Positions 50,128 through 58,254 of a DNA stretch of 64,000 nucleotides are shown here, piece by piece. The stretch covers positions 372,001 through 436,000 of the forward strand of contig JAXGYZ010000004.1 of NCBI GenBank assembly GCA_040772005.1, read 5' to 3'. The notes beneath the pieces were generated by a model. The model was not told where the DNA came from. It made no database searches and saw nothing but the letters and a program-made list of their open reading frames with translations. Both the position numbers and the translations under genes were made by a program. This stretch comes from MWBF01 sp040772005 (GTDB lineage Bacteria; Chloroflexota; Anaerolineae; CG2-30-64-16). Each line of letters starts with the position of its first letter. Within the stretch, counting starts at the first letter, position 1.

Positions 50128-50574
50128 ATGGACAAAAAGCACGTCAGTGAGATTATGAGCAGCCCGGCCATTGTCGTCGGACCTGAAACAAGTGTATCCG
50201 CAGCCAGTGCGCTGATGCGGGAGAAGGGCATCCGCCATCTGCCCGTTGTGGAGAATGGCCGCCTCGTCGGCATTGTCAGCCGCGGCGACCTGCGCGAGGC
50301 GACGTTCTCAGAAGCCGTCAATGCTGACACTTACGAGTTGCACTTCATGCTCAATCGCCTGACTGTCGGGCGACTGATGACGCGGCGCGTGCTGACCACC
50401 ACGGCGGATGCACCCCTGGTACACGCCGTCGAACTGATGACCGAGCACAAGATCGCGGGCCTGCCCGTGGTGGATGCAGACGGCAGTGTCATCGGCATTG
50501 TCACCGAATCGGACATGCTGAAGACGCTGGCACGTTATCTGCGCCAGTTGGAAACCGCAGCCGAGGCTGCGTAG
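50128..50574 (+). CDS. tandem CBS-domain protein (paralogue of 43454-43891)
   Basis: This 148-residue protein has two CBS motifs: VSEIMSSPAIVVGPETSVSAASALMREKGIRHLPVVENGRLVGIVSRGDLR and VGRLMTRRVLTTTADAPLVHAVELMTEHKIAGLPVVDADGSVIGIVTESDMLKTL. Only a short linker separates them. It has its own -10 (TATAAT at 50083-50088) and a CGAGGAGAG ribosome-binding site. It may sense adenylate charge. Confidence 0.9.
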   Translation: MDKKHVSEIMSSPAIVVGPETSVSAASALMREKGIRHLPVVENGRLVGIVSRGDLREATFSEAVNADTYELHFMLNRLTVGRLMTRRVLTTTADAPLVHAVELMTEHKIAGLPVVDADGSVIGIVTESDMLKTLARYLRQLETAAEAA

Positions 50575-50597
50575 GGGAGCGGAGCACCCCCCCTCGC

Positions 50598-51638
50598 ATG
50601 GATGAGACCCTCTTACGTTATGCCCGCCAGGTCATCTTCCCCGGCATCGGGGAGGCCGGCCAGCGCCGCCTGCTCGCCGCCCACGTCACCATCATCGGCG
50701 TGGGCGCGACCGGCTCAGTGCTGGCGAATCACCTGGCGCGCGCGGGGGTCGGCCATCTGCGCCTGGTCGATAGGGATTATGTCGAGCTCAACAATCTTCA
50801 GCGCCAACTGCTCTACGATGAAGACGACGTGGCGGGCATGTTGCCTAAGGCCGTCGCCGCGGCCGCGAAGCTGCGCCGCGTCAACAGCAGCATCGCCATC
50901 GAGGACGTGGTGGCGGACGCCGGCCCGGCCAACATCGAGGCGCTGATTGCCGATGCGGCTGTCGTGCTCGACGGAACGGACAACTTCGCCGCCCGCTACC
51001 TCATCAACGATGCCTGCATCAAGCTCGGCAAGCCGTGGGTCTACTGCGGGGTCATCGCCAGCTACGGCATGACGCACACCATCCGGCCCGGCGTCACGCC
51101 CTGCCTCCGCTGCATCATGGGCGAGCTGCCTGCGCCGGGTACCGTGCCGACCTGCGACACCGCAGGCATCATCGGCCCCATTGTCGCGCTGCTGGGCTCC
51201 GTCGCCGCGGGCGAGGCGCTCAAACTCATCACCGGCCGCGGCGAGCTGAACGACGGCATGATCCACGTGGACCTGTGGGACGGCACATACGAGCGGTTCG
51301 AGCTGGGCGCGCCCCGGCCCGATTGTCCGGCCTGCGGCACGCGGGAGTTCGAGTTCCTGCAGGCGCGCGCGGGCACGCGCACGACCAGCCTGTGCGGCCG
51401 CGATGCCGTGCAAGTCAGCGTCGTCGGGGCCGCCGAGCAGAGCGTTGACCTGGCTGCGCTGGCCGAACAGCTGCGCCCCGCCGCGACGGATGGCCGCGTC
51501 CAGGTCAACCCGTACCTGCTGCGCGCCCACCTCGACGGTCACGAATTCACCGTCTTTCCTGACGGCCGCGCCATCATCAAGGGCACGGCTGACGAGGCCG
51601 TTGCCGCCACGCTCTACGCGAAGTATATCGGTGTCTAA
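50598..51638 (+). CDS. ThiF/MoeB-like E1 adenylyltransferase
   Basis: This 346-residue protein begins with a helical RYARQVIFPGIGEAGQRRLLAAHVTIIGVGATGSVLANHLARAGVG, the standard nucleotide-binding start. DRDYVELNNLQRQLLYDEDDVAG near 56-78 follows. Zinc-binding CxxC pairs are CLRC (near 172) and CPAC (near 246), and CDTAGIIGP near 190 holds the candidate catalytic cysteine. Such enzymes adenylate the C-terminus of a ubiquitin-like sulfur carrier. The C-terminal 80 residues are an extra domain. No ThiS/MoaD-like gene is adjacent, so the partner is unknown. Confidence 0.9.
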   Translation: MDETLLRYARQVIFPGIGEAGQRRLLAAHVTIIGVGATGSVLANHLARAGVGHLRLVDRDYVELNNLQRQLLYDEDDVAGMLPKAVAAAAKLRRVNSSIAIEDVVADAGPANIEALIADAAVVLDGTDNFAARYLINDACIKLGKPWVYCGVIASYGMTHTIRPGVTPCLRCIMGELPAPGTVPTCDTAGIIGPIVALLGSVAAGEALKLITGRGELNDGMIHVDLWDGTYERFELGAPRPDCPACGTREFEFLQARAGTRTTSLCGRDAVQVSVVGAAEQSVDLAALAEQLRPAATDGRVQVNPYLLRAHLDGHEFTVFPDGRAIIKGTADEAVAATLYAKYIGV

Positions 51639-52614
51639 TCCGATCAAGCTGACGACTTTCCAACCCAAACACCTGCCGGCGCTGGTAGCCTTCCTGAATC
51701 GTGCGCTGGCGGGCCATCGGCATTGGACGGCCATCAGTGAGGCAGACTTCACCGAGCGCGTGCTATCGCAGCCCGGCTTCGACCCCGAGGGCCTGATTCT
51801 GGCGCAGGTCCAGGGCCGGGGGGCGACCGGCGAAATCGTGGGCGGCATCCACGCAGTCAAGCCCATCGTCTCCCTGCCCGGCTATCGCAGCTCGGAAGCG
51901 CGACATCACATCGCATGGCTGGCCGTGCTCCCCGAGTATCGCGGGCGCAAGTTGGGCGGCGCGCTGCTCGACGAGGCGGAGACATACCTCTACTACTGCC
52001 CCATGTACTTCGCCGCGCAGAACGCTCCGTTCTACGGCATCATCGAGAAGCTGTGGGTGCCCTGGTACGGTTCGACCGAGCGGATGGGCGTGAGCGCGGT
52101 CAACGATAAGGCGCTGGTGTCGTGGCTCAATATGCGCGGCTACCAGGTCACCGATCCCGGCGATGTGAGCATGTCGGCGCATCTCCACCACCGCGAGCGG
52201 CCCGAGGACCCCGGCCTGGCACGGCGCGGCCTGTGCATCGAACCCATCAACGAACAGAACCCCTGGACGGGCGACGAACCCTTCTACCAACTGCGCACGT
52301 GGGGCCACAACGGCGGCCGGAAGTATCAGGGCCTCGTCGTCGCGGACGGCAGCCGGGCCGTGGGCAGCGCGGTGTGGTATCCGCTGCCCGACACACTGAC
52401 CGCGGCCCTGGCCTGGATCGGGCTGGACCGGCCGTATCGCGGGCTGCGCTACGGCTCCTATCTCCTCGATCGTGCGCTGGCCGACATGGCGAACCGCGGC
52501 TACCTGGCCGTCGAGGTGCATGTCCACAGCAAGGACAACGTGGAGGCGTTCGCCCTGCTCCGCCGGCGGGGGTTCGAGGTGATCGACTACTGGGTGAACC
52601 TCGTCAAGACCTGA
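51631..52614 (+). CDS. double-domain GNAT acetyltransferase-like protein
   Basis: This 327-residue protein starts at GTG (51631-51633), overlapping the ThiF-like stop by 8 bases. The first GNAT fold has IAWLAVLPEYRGRKLGGALLDEAETYLYY (Q/RxxGxG/A acetyl-CoA loop as RGRKLGG). The second has WIGLDRPYRGLRYGSYLLDRALADMANRGYLAVEVHVHSKDNVEAFALLRRRGFEVIDYW. Only one of the two may be active. The acceptor substrate is unknown. Translational coupling suggests a functional link with the E1-like protein. Confidence 0.85.
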   Translation: MSNPIKLTTFQPKHLPALVAFLNRALAGHRHWTAISEADFTERVLSQPGFDPEGLILAQVQGRGATGEIVGGIHAVKPIVSLPGYRSSEARHHIAWLAVLPEYRGRKLGGALLDEAETYLYYCPMYFAAQNAPFYGIIEKLWVPWYGSTERMGVSAVNDKALVSWLNMRGYQVTDPGDVSMSAHLHHRERPEDPGLARRGLCIEPINEQNPWTGDEPFYQLRTWGHNGGRKYQGLVVADGSRAVGSAVWYPLPDTLTAALAWIGLDRPYRGLRYGSYLLDRALADMANRGYLAVEVHVHSKDNVEAFALLRRRGFEVIDYWVNLVKT

Positions 52615-52677
52615 ATGATCCGCCGCCAGCGGTCCGTCGGACCGTTCGAGTAACTCCTCTCGAGCCCGTGTCCAAAG

Positions 52678-52710
52678 AAAAGCCCGTTTTCTCGCAGAAA
52701 ACGGGCTTTT
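52678..52710 (+). terminator. intrinsic terminator after the GNAT gene
   Basis: A perfect 15-bp stem (52678-52692 with 52696-52710) with a 3-base loop ends in CTTTT and begins with AAAAG. Confidence 0.85.
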
Positions 52711-52725
52711 GGCGTTTTGCAACAT

Positions 52726-52753
52726 TTGACACCCGGCGAAACCCGGTTATAAT
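52726..52753 (+). promoter_or_regulatory. consensus promoter of the aspartokinase operon
   Basis: TTGACA (52726-52731), a 16-base spacer and TATAAT (52748-52753) are both perfect. They stand just before the T-box leader. Confidence 0.85.
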
Positions 52754-52779
52754 CCCTGCAATTCGATACACGGAAACCG

Positions 52780-53056
52780 TTGACCGGGACGAGTACGCGA
52801 CGCGGAAACGCCAGAGAACGCAGGCCACCGGTTGAGAGCCTGCCCCGCCGAAGCCCGCGGAAAACCCCCCGGGAGCGAACGCCTCAAATCTGGCCGCCAG
52901 CCGACATCTCACGACGAGGGCTGGTCGGGGACAGTATGGTGTTCCGTCAGGCCACGTTACGGCTGACAAAGGGCCGCCCCTGCTGCACGCGCGGGGCCGG
53001 CTGATATTGGGTGGAACCGCGAAGCCCCTCGCCCCATGTGGTGAGGGGCTTTTTGT
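52780..53056 (+). promoter_or_regulatory. T-box leader controlling the aspartokinase operon
   Basis: Stem I has a base CCGGG/CCCGG (52784-52788, 52868-52872), the 5' loop motif ACGAGTA (52789-52795) and a distal GCAGGC/GCCTGC hairpin. The T-box antiterminator sequence TGGGTGGAACCGCG is at 53008-53021, matching the consensus that pairs with uncharged tRNA. The terminator is a 12-bp stem (53022-53033, 53040-53051) with a T-run. The 3' side of the specifier loop reads GAAAACCC (52860-52867); reading ACC at 52864-52866 would sense threonine tRNA, though another frame is possible. Translated genes begin about 165 bases downstream. Confidence 0.88.
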
Positions 53057-53091
53057 TATGCTGGCAACAGCCAGAACCGGGACGAGAGAGG

Positions 53092-53141
53092 GTAGCATAG
53101 CCCCTTGTGGGCGTGCTGACGGGCACAAGGCCCTATGCTAC
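53092..53141. repeat. 50-base imperfect palindrome, copy 2
   Basis: GTAGCATAG (53092-53100) and CTATGCTAC (53133-53141) are perfect inverted ends, with CCCTTGTG/CACAAGG inside. The reverse complement closely matches 3973-4022. It lies between the T-box terminator and aspartokinase and would be transcribed in the leader. Confidence 0.75.
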
Positions 53142-53219
53142 GAGTTGTTTGGTCGGCATTACAGGCAACCACGGAAGACACCGACCACACGGAAAGTGGC
53201 AAGTTCTGGAGGCAGACCC

Positions 53220-54641
53220 ATGCAAGTGATGAAGTTCGGCGGCACGTCCGTCAACGATGCGAAGGCCATCGCCCAGGTTGCTGCGATTGCAGCCGACCAG
53301 GCCGCGCGCGACCCGAACCTGGTCGTCGTGACATCCGCGATGCGCGGCATCACCGACCTGCTGATCGACTCGGCCCGCGCCGCGGCCGCAGGCGACCGGC
53401 AAAAGTACCGCGACGCGCGGCTGACCATCATCGCGCGGCACCGCGACGCAGCCGAGGCGCTCGTCCAGGACCTCGATGACCTCAGCCGCCTGCAGGAGCA
53501 GACCGACGAGCGGGTGCGCGAGTTCGAGCGGCTCTGCATGGCCGTCGCGATCCTCGGTGAGCTGACCGACCGCGGGCTGGCCGTCATTTCGGGCCTGGGC
53601 GAACGGCTGCTCGCACCCATCCTGGCTGCGGCCATGCGGGCGCGCGGCCTCCGTGCGGAGTTCGTGGATGCCGGCGAGTTGATCGTCACTGACGACAACT
53701 ACGCCTCCGCTGCGCCGGATATGGCCCTTTGCCGGCAGATGACACGGAACCGGCTGCTGCCCATGCTCGACCGCGGGACCCTGCCCGTCGTGACCGGCTT
53801 CGTCGCAGCCACGCCCAACGGCGTGCCGACCGTACTCGGCCGCGGCGGGTCAGACTACTCCGCGGCCATCCTGGGCGCGGCGCTCGACGCGGACGAAATC
53901 CAGATTTGGACAGATGTGGACGGCGTGCTGACCGCCGACCCGCGCATCGTGCCGGAAGCACGGTCCCTGCCGGAGCTGACATACAGCGAGGCGGCCGAGC
54001 TGGCCTACTTCGGCGCGAAGGTGCTGCATCCCAAGACCATGCTGCCCGCAATCGACCTGGGCATCCCCATCAGCGTGCGCAACACTTTCAACCCCCGCTT
54101 CCCCGGCACGATGGTGGTCAGCCAGACGCGCAACGGCGGGCAGGTCAAGGCGCTGACGGTGATCCGCGGGCTGGCACTCGTGACCATCGCGGGCCGCGGC
54201 ATGATGGGCGTGCCCGGCATTGCGGCGCGCACCTTCGCGGCAGTCGCGCAGCAGGACGCCAACATCCTGATGATCTCCCAGGCATCCTCCGAGCAGAGCA
54301 TCTGCTTCGTGGTGCCGGGCTCGGATGCCGCGAGCGTCAGCAGGGCGTTGGAACACACCTTCGAGGAAGAAATCCGGCGGCGGCTCATCGACCGGGTCAC
54401 GGTCGAGCCGGACATCGTGATTGTCGCCATCGTGGGCGAGGGCATGCGCGGCACGCCGGGCATCGCCGCACGCATCTTCGGCGCGCTGGGCGAGCACCGC
54501 GTCAACGTGATCGCGGTCGCACAGGGCTCCTCCGAGGCGAATATCTCGCTGGTGGTGGGGGATGCGGACGCCAGCGCGGCGGTGCGCTACATTCACAGCG
54601 CGTTTGCGCTGGGCCAGCCCGCCACGGCGGAGGCCGCATGA
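53220..54641 (+). CDS. lysC: aspartate kinase with C-terminal ACT domains
   Basis: This 473-residue enzyme starts at the ATG behind TGGAGG, giving MQVMKFGGTSV. It has VVVTSAMRGITDLL near 39, GERLLAPILAAAM near 133, LGRGGSDYSAAILGAALDADEIQIWTDVDGVLTADPR near 210-246 and FGAKVLHPKTM. The last 150 residues are two ACT domains (VTIAGRGMMGVPGIAARTFAAVAQQDANILMISQASSEQSICFVV and a repeat), the allosteric sites for lysine or threonine. It phosphorylates aspartate, the committed step to Lys, Met and Thr. It is first in the T-box operon and overlaps hom by 4 bases. Confidence 0.96.
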   Translation: MQVMKFGGTSVNDAKAIAQVAAIAADQAARDPNLVVVTSAMRGITDLLIDSARAAAAGDRQKYRDARLTIIARHRDAAEALVQDLDDLSRLQEQTDERVREFERLCMAVAILGELTDRGLAVISGLGERLLAPILAAAMRARGLRAEFVDAGELIVTDDNYASAAPDMALCRQMTRNRLLPMLDRGTLPVVTGFVAATPNGVPTVLGRGGSDYSAAILGAALDADEIQIWTDVDGVLTADPRIVPEARSLPELTYSEAAELAYFGAKVLHPKTMLPAIDLGIPISVRNTFNPRFPGTMVVSQTRNGGQVKALTVIRGLALVTIAGRGMMGVPGIAARTFAAVAQQDANILMISQASSEQSICFVVPGSDAASVSRALEHTFEEEIRRRLIDRVTVEPDIVIVAIVGEGMRGTPGIAARIFGALGEHRVNVIAVAQGSSEANISLVVGDADASAAVRYIHSAFALGQPATAEAA

Positions 54642-55717
54642 ACCCGATCCCACTCATCATCTTCGGCGCAGGCAACGTGGGCCGCGCGCTCGTCCGGCAG
54701 TTACTGGAAGCCGCGGACTACCACCTGGCGCGGCACCAGGTTGCGTTCAGCGTCACCGCCTGGTGCGACAGCGACGGCGCACTGGTCGATGAACGGGGCA
54801 TCCGCGCGGGCGTGCTGCACCGGGCCAGCGAGGCCAAAGCCGCGGGCGCCCGGCTCGCAGACACCGAAACCGGCTACCGGCAGGCCGATCTCAGCGCCAT
54901 CGTGGATGTCGCGGGCCGTGACGGGTGCATCGTCGTCGATGTGACGGCCACGCCCGCCACCATCCCGGCGCTGGAACTGGCGCTCCAGAGGGGCTATGCG
55001 GTCGCAACGGCCAATAAGCTGCCCATGAGCGGCCCACAAGAACTGTTCGACCGGCTGACCGGCGAGGGCCGCTGCCGCTACGAGTCCACGGTCGGTTCAG
55101 CCGTGCCTGTCATCGAGACCGCGCTCGCGCTCGTACGCGCCGCAGACCGGGTGGATGCCGTGCAGGGCGCACTCAGCGGCACGCTGGGCTTCATCAAGAC
55201 CGGCCTCCAGGCCGGACGGCCTTTCTCCGAGCTGGTGCGCGATGCGATGGCCCGCGGGTACACCGAGCCGGACCCCCGCGTCGACCTGGGCGGCATGGAT
55301 GTGGCGCGCAAGGCGCTTATCCTCGCGCGCACGCTCGGCTGGCGGCTGGAGCTGGCGGATGTGACAGTCGGCTCGCTCGTCCCGCCGGAACTGGCGGGGC
55401 TGCCGCTGGATGAATTCCTGGACCGGCTCGCCACGCTGGACAGACAGTACGCCGGGCAAGTCGAGGCCGCGGGCATGGCCGGCAACGTCCTGCGCTATGT
55501 CGCTGACCTGCGCGACGGCCGGGCCCAGGTGGGGCTGCAAGCTGTCCCGCTGCCAAGCGCGCTCGGCCGGCTGCAAGGCAATGACAACCTGGTCGCGTTC
55601 CACACGCGCTACTACCCGGATACGCCGCTCGTACTGCAGGGCCGCGGCGCCGGGGTGGAGGCAGCCGCGGCCGGCGTCCACAGCGATATCGTCGCCCTGG
55701 CCCGGGGGCCAGCTTAA
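54638..55717 (+). CDS. hom: homoserine dehydrogenase (short form, no ACT domain)
   Basis: This 359-residue enzyme reduces aspartate semialdehyde to homoserine. Signatures: IFGAGNVGRALVRQLL near 8-23, VATANKLPMS (lysine near 128), ESTVGSAVPVI, and ALSGTLGFIKTGLQAGRPFSELVRDAMARGYTEPDPRVDLGGMDVARKALILAR (catalytic Asp and Lys). There is no C-terminal ACT domain, so feedback control probably rests on the kinase and the T-box. Its ATG overlaps the lysC stop. Confidence 0.95.
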   Translation: MNPIPLIIFGAGNVGRALVRQLLEAADYHLARHQVAFSVTAWCDSDGALVDERGIRAGVLHRASEAKAAGARLADTETGYRQADLSAIVDVAGRDGCIVVDVTATPATIPALELALQRGYAVATANKLPMSGPQELFDRLTGEGRCRYESTVGSAVPVIETALALVRAADRVDAVQGALSGTLGFIKTGLQAGRPFSELVRDAMARGYTEPDPRVDLGGMDVARKALILARTLGWRLELADVTVGSLVPPELAGLPLDEFLDRLATLDRQYAGQVEAAGMAGNVLRYVADLRDGRAQVGLQAVPLPSALGRLQGNDNLVAFHTRYYPDTPLVLQGRGAGVEAAAAGVHSDIVALARGPA

Positions 55718-55877
55718 CAGCGGCAACGCAACGGATGCCGCAAGCGGATAAACGGATGACTCGCGCCGCGGGCGAATACCCGATAGCCGAGTCCGCATTC
55801 TCAAATGCGGACGGGTGAGCACCGCTCTGCGTCTGAGGACGCTTCGCTCCTTGCCTATCTCAGAAAGGACTACATCC

Positions 55878-56948
55878 ATGATTACAACCCCCAGAATCAA
55901 GGTCGGCATCCTGGGCGCGACCGGCGCGGTCGGCCAGCGCTTCATCCAGATGCTCGCGGATCATCCCTGGTTCGAAATCGCCGCGCTGACCGCTTCCGAC
56001 CGGTCGATCGGCAAAACCTACGCGCAGGCATGCAAATGGCTGCTCCGCGGGGGGATGCCTGCGCAGGTCGCCGGCATGACGCTCGTGCCGACGGAGCCGG
56101 CCGCGCTGGACCCCGCCGTGAAGGTGCTCTTCTCCGCGCTGCCGAGCGGCGCGGCGGGCGAAGTCGAGGAAGCGCTGGCAGACGCGGGGTTCGCCGTCTG
56201 CTCCAACGCGGGCGCACACCGGATGGACCCGGACGTGCCGCTGCTCATCCCCGATGTTAACCCCGAACACACCGGCCTGATTCCCGTGCAGCGGGCGCGA
56301 CGCGGGGGCCAGGGCTTTATCGCGACCAACCCCAACTGCACCAGCACGCACCTCGTCTGCGCGCTCAAGCCGCTGCACGACGCGTTCGGGCTGACCGCGG
56401 TCAACGTGGTCACGATGCAGGCGCTCTCCGGCGCGGGCTATCCTGGCGTCGCGTCGCTGGACATCCTCGACAACGTCGTGCCCTACATCGGCGGCGAAGA
56501 GGAGAAAGTCGAGGAGGAGCCGCGTAAGCTGCTCGGTACGCTCTCGAATGGCGCGATCAATCCGGCGGATTTCGTGGTCAGCGCCCAGTGCAACCGGGTG
56601 GCCGTGCGCAACGGTCATCTGGAAGCAGTCAGCGTCAAGCTGGCGCGCCGCGCGACCCTCGCAGAAGTGGCCGAGGCCCTGACCAGCTATCGCGGCGAGC
56701 CGCAGCGCCTCGGCCTGCCGACTGCGCCGGATCCGGCCATCATCCTCTACACGGAGGTCGACCGGCCGCAGCCGCGCATGGACCGGCTGGCCGGCAAAGG
56801 CATGGCGACGGGCGTGGGCCGCCTGCGGCCCGACCCGCTGTTCGATTACAAGTTCATCGTGTTGGGGCACAACACGATTCGCGGCGCGGCCGGCGGCTCC
56901 ATTCTCAATGCCGAGCTGCTGGTCAGCCAAGGCTATCTGAAGGCTTAG
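55878..56948 (+). CDS. asd: aspartate-semialdehyde dehydrogenase (archaeal/fungal-like)
   Basis: This 356-residue enzyme starts at the ATG (55878) behind AGAAAGGAC. VGILGATGAVGQRFIQMLADHPWFEIAALTASDRSIGKTY is the NADP-binding start. FSALPSGAAGEVEEALADAGFAVCSNAGAHRMDPDVPLLIPDVN follows. The catalytic cysteine is in ATNPNCTSTHL near 152. It reduces aspartyl phosphate to the semialdehyde used by hom. The 160-base gap before it contains a GTCCGCATT/AATGCGGAC hairpin. NPNCTST is typical of the archaeal/fungal branch. Confidence 0.95.
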   Translation: MITTPRIKVGILGATGAVGQRFIQMLADHPWFEIAALTASDRSIGKTYAQACKWLLRGGMPAQVAGMTLVPTEPAALDPAVKVLFSALPSGAAGEVEEALADAGFAVCSNAGAHRMDPDVPLLIPDVNPEHTGLIPVQRARRGGQGFIATNPNCTSTHLVCALKPLHDAFGLTAVNVVTMQALSGAGYPGVASLDILDNVVPYIGGEEEKVEEEPRKLLGTLSNGAINPADFVVSAQCNRVAVRNGHLEAVSVKLARRATLAEVAEALTSYRGEPQRLGLPTAPDPAIILYTEVDRPQPRMDRLAGKGMATGVGRLRPDPLFDYKFIVLGHNTIRGAAGGSILNAELLVSQGYLKA

Positions 56949-56951
56949 GTT

Positions 56952-58076
56952 ATGTCTGCTCAAATCTCGCTCTATGACCTGTTCGAGGATCGGGTCATCT
57001 ACCGCGACCTGAACGCGGTGGATGCGCGGCTGCCGCGCTTTGCCGATATCTGGCGCGAGGTGGGCCTGCCCGGCCCGGTGACACCCCGCAAGCTGGACGA
57101 GGCCTACGCGCAGGCGCTGGCCTGGCTGCTTCGGGTCGCTGCGCATGGCCGCGTGGACGAAATCGTCTATATCGGTGACACCATGCTGAGCGACGGCGGC
57201 GCGTTCCTCAACCTGCGCCGGCACACGGGCTGGCCCGGCTGGTGCTTCATCGGCGCGGAGAAAGATCAGGACCTCCATATCACCGAGCAGGACGGGCTGT
57301 ACCAGGCAAACCGCTGGCACGCGCTGGCGGATTTCGCGGGTTGGCTGTGCGAGCAGGGCGCGCAGCTCAGTGACCGGACCGTCGTGCTCGTGGACATCGA
57401 CAAGACGCTGCTGGGCGCGCGCGGGCGCAACGACGGCTCCATCGACCGGGCGCGCGTCGCGGCCATCGAGGCCACGCTGGCTGAAGCGTTGGGGCCGTCC
57501 TATGACCACGGTCTTTTCCGCCGCGCCTATGCGACGCTCAACGTCTCCAGGTTCCACCCCTTTACCGCGGACAACCAGGATTTCCTGGCCTACACCTGCA
57601 TGATGCTCCTGGCCGGGGCAGACACGCTCGACGGTCTGCTGGCCGGCATCGAGGCGGGCGAACTGGCAAGCTATCGCGATTTCATGGCGCGCGTCGACGC
57701 ACAGAAGGCCCGCCTGTCGCCCGCGGCCGTGGTCGCGCTGCACGAGGATATCTACGCGCGCACGCTGGCCGGCGACCTGACACCCTTCAAGGTGTTCCGC
57801 CGCCGTGAATATCGCGAGACGGTGGACCGGATGGGCAACCTGCCCGAAGGGACGCCGCTGGCGCAGCGGTTCGTGGAGGAAATCTGCGCAACGCAGGAGG
57901 TCGTAGACATGGTGCGCTGGCTGGCCGGCCGCGGCTGCCTGCTCGTCGCGCTGTCAGACAAACCGGACGAGGCGACCACGCCGACGCCCGAACTGGCTGC
58001 GGCGGGCTACCTACCGCTCCACCGCAAGACGGCAGACATCGTGGGCCCCTCCATCGCGGAACTGCTGCCGAAATGA
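56952..58076 (+). CDS. HAD-like hydrolase of unknown function
   Basis: This 374-residue protein begins 4 bases after asd. Residues about 65-110 contain IVYIGDTMLSDGGAFLNLRRHTGWPGWCFIGAE, resembling the late HAD motif IV. Near 150 VVLVDIDKTLLGARGR carries the nucleophile motif DxDxT. SDKPDEA lies near 345, in place of the usual SNK/TGxx motif II. The order looks permuted or duplicated, so there may be two HAD-like halves. I cannot name a substrate. Its operon position suggests a phosphate-removing step near threonine or homoserine metabolism, but this is a guess. Confidence 0.65.
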   Translation: MSAQISLYDLFEDRVIYRDLNAVDARLPRFADIWREVGLPGPVTPRKLDEAYAQALAWLLRVAAHGRVDEIVYIGDTMLSDGGAFLNLRRHTGWPGWCFIGAEKDQDLHITEQDGLYQANRWHALADFAGWLCEQGAQLSDRTVVLVDIDKTLLGARGRNDGSIDRARVAAIEATLAEALGPSYDHGLFRRAYATLNVSRFHPFTADNQDFLAYTCMMLLAGADTLDGLLAGIEAGELASYRDFMARVDAQKARLSPAAVVALHEDIYARTLAGDLTPFKVFRRREYRETVDRMGNLPEGTPLAQRFVEEICATQEVVDMVRWLAGRGCLLVALSDKPDEATTPTPELAAAGYLPLHRKTADIVGPSIAELLPK

Positions 58077-58081
58077 ATCAG

Positions 58082-58111
58082 GCGCGTGCCGGAGAGCTCC
58101 CCGGCACGCGC
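58082..58111 (+). terminator. 11-bp hairpin at the end of the aspartokinase operon
   Basis: GCGCGTGCCGG (58082-58092) pairs perfectly with 58101-58111. It lies 5 bases after the HAD stop codon. No T-run follows. Confidence 0.6.
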
Positions 58112-58117
58112 ACGAAA

Positions 58118-58146
58118 TTGGCCTATCGTGCGAACGCTGCTATAAT
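58118..58146 (+). promoter_or_regulatory. promoter of the glycosyltransferase-flippase unit
   Basis: TTGGCC (58118-58123), a 17-base spacer and a perfect TATAAT (58141-58146) come directly after the preceding hairpin, about 110 bases before the TTG start. Confidence 0.65.
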
Positions 58147-58254
58147 TACTTCTTGTCGGCTGCGCTCGCTACGACCGAGGCACGCATCGTTCGCCTTTCC
58201 CCGCCAGAACTCCAACGCACGCGCGCAGCACGCACACCACACGGAGGCACACGG

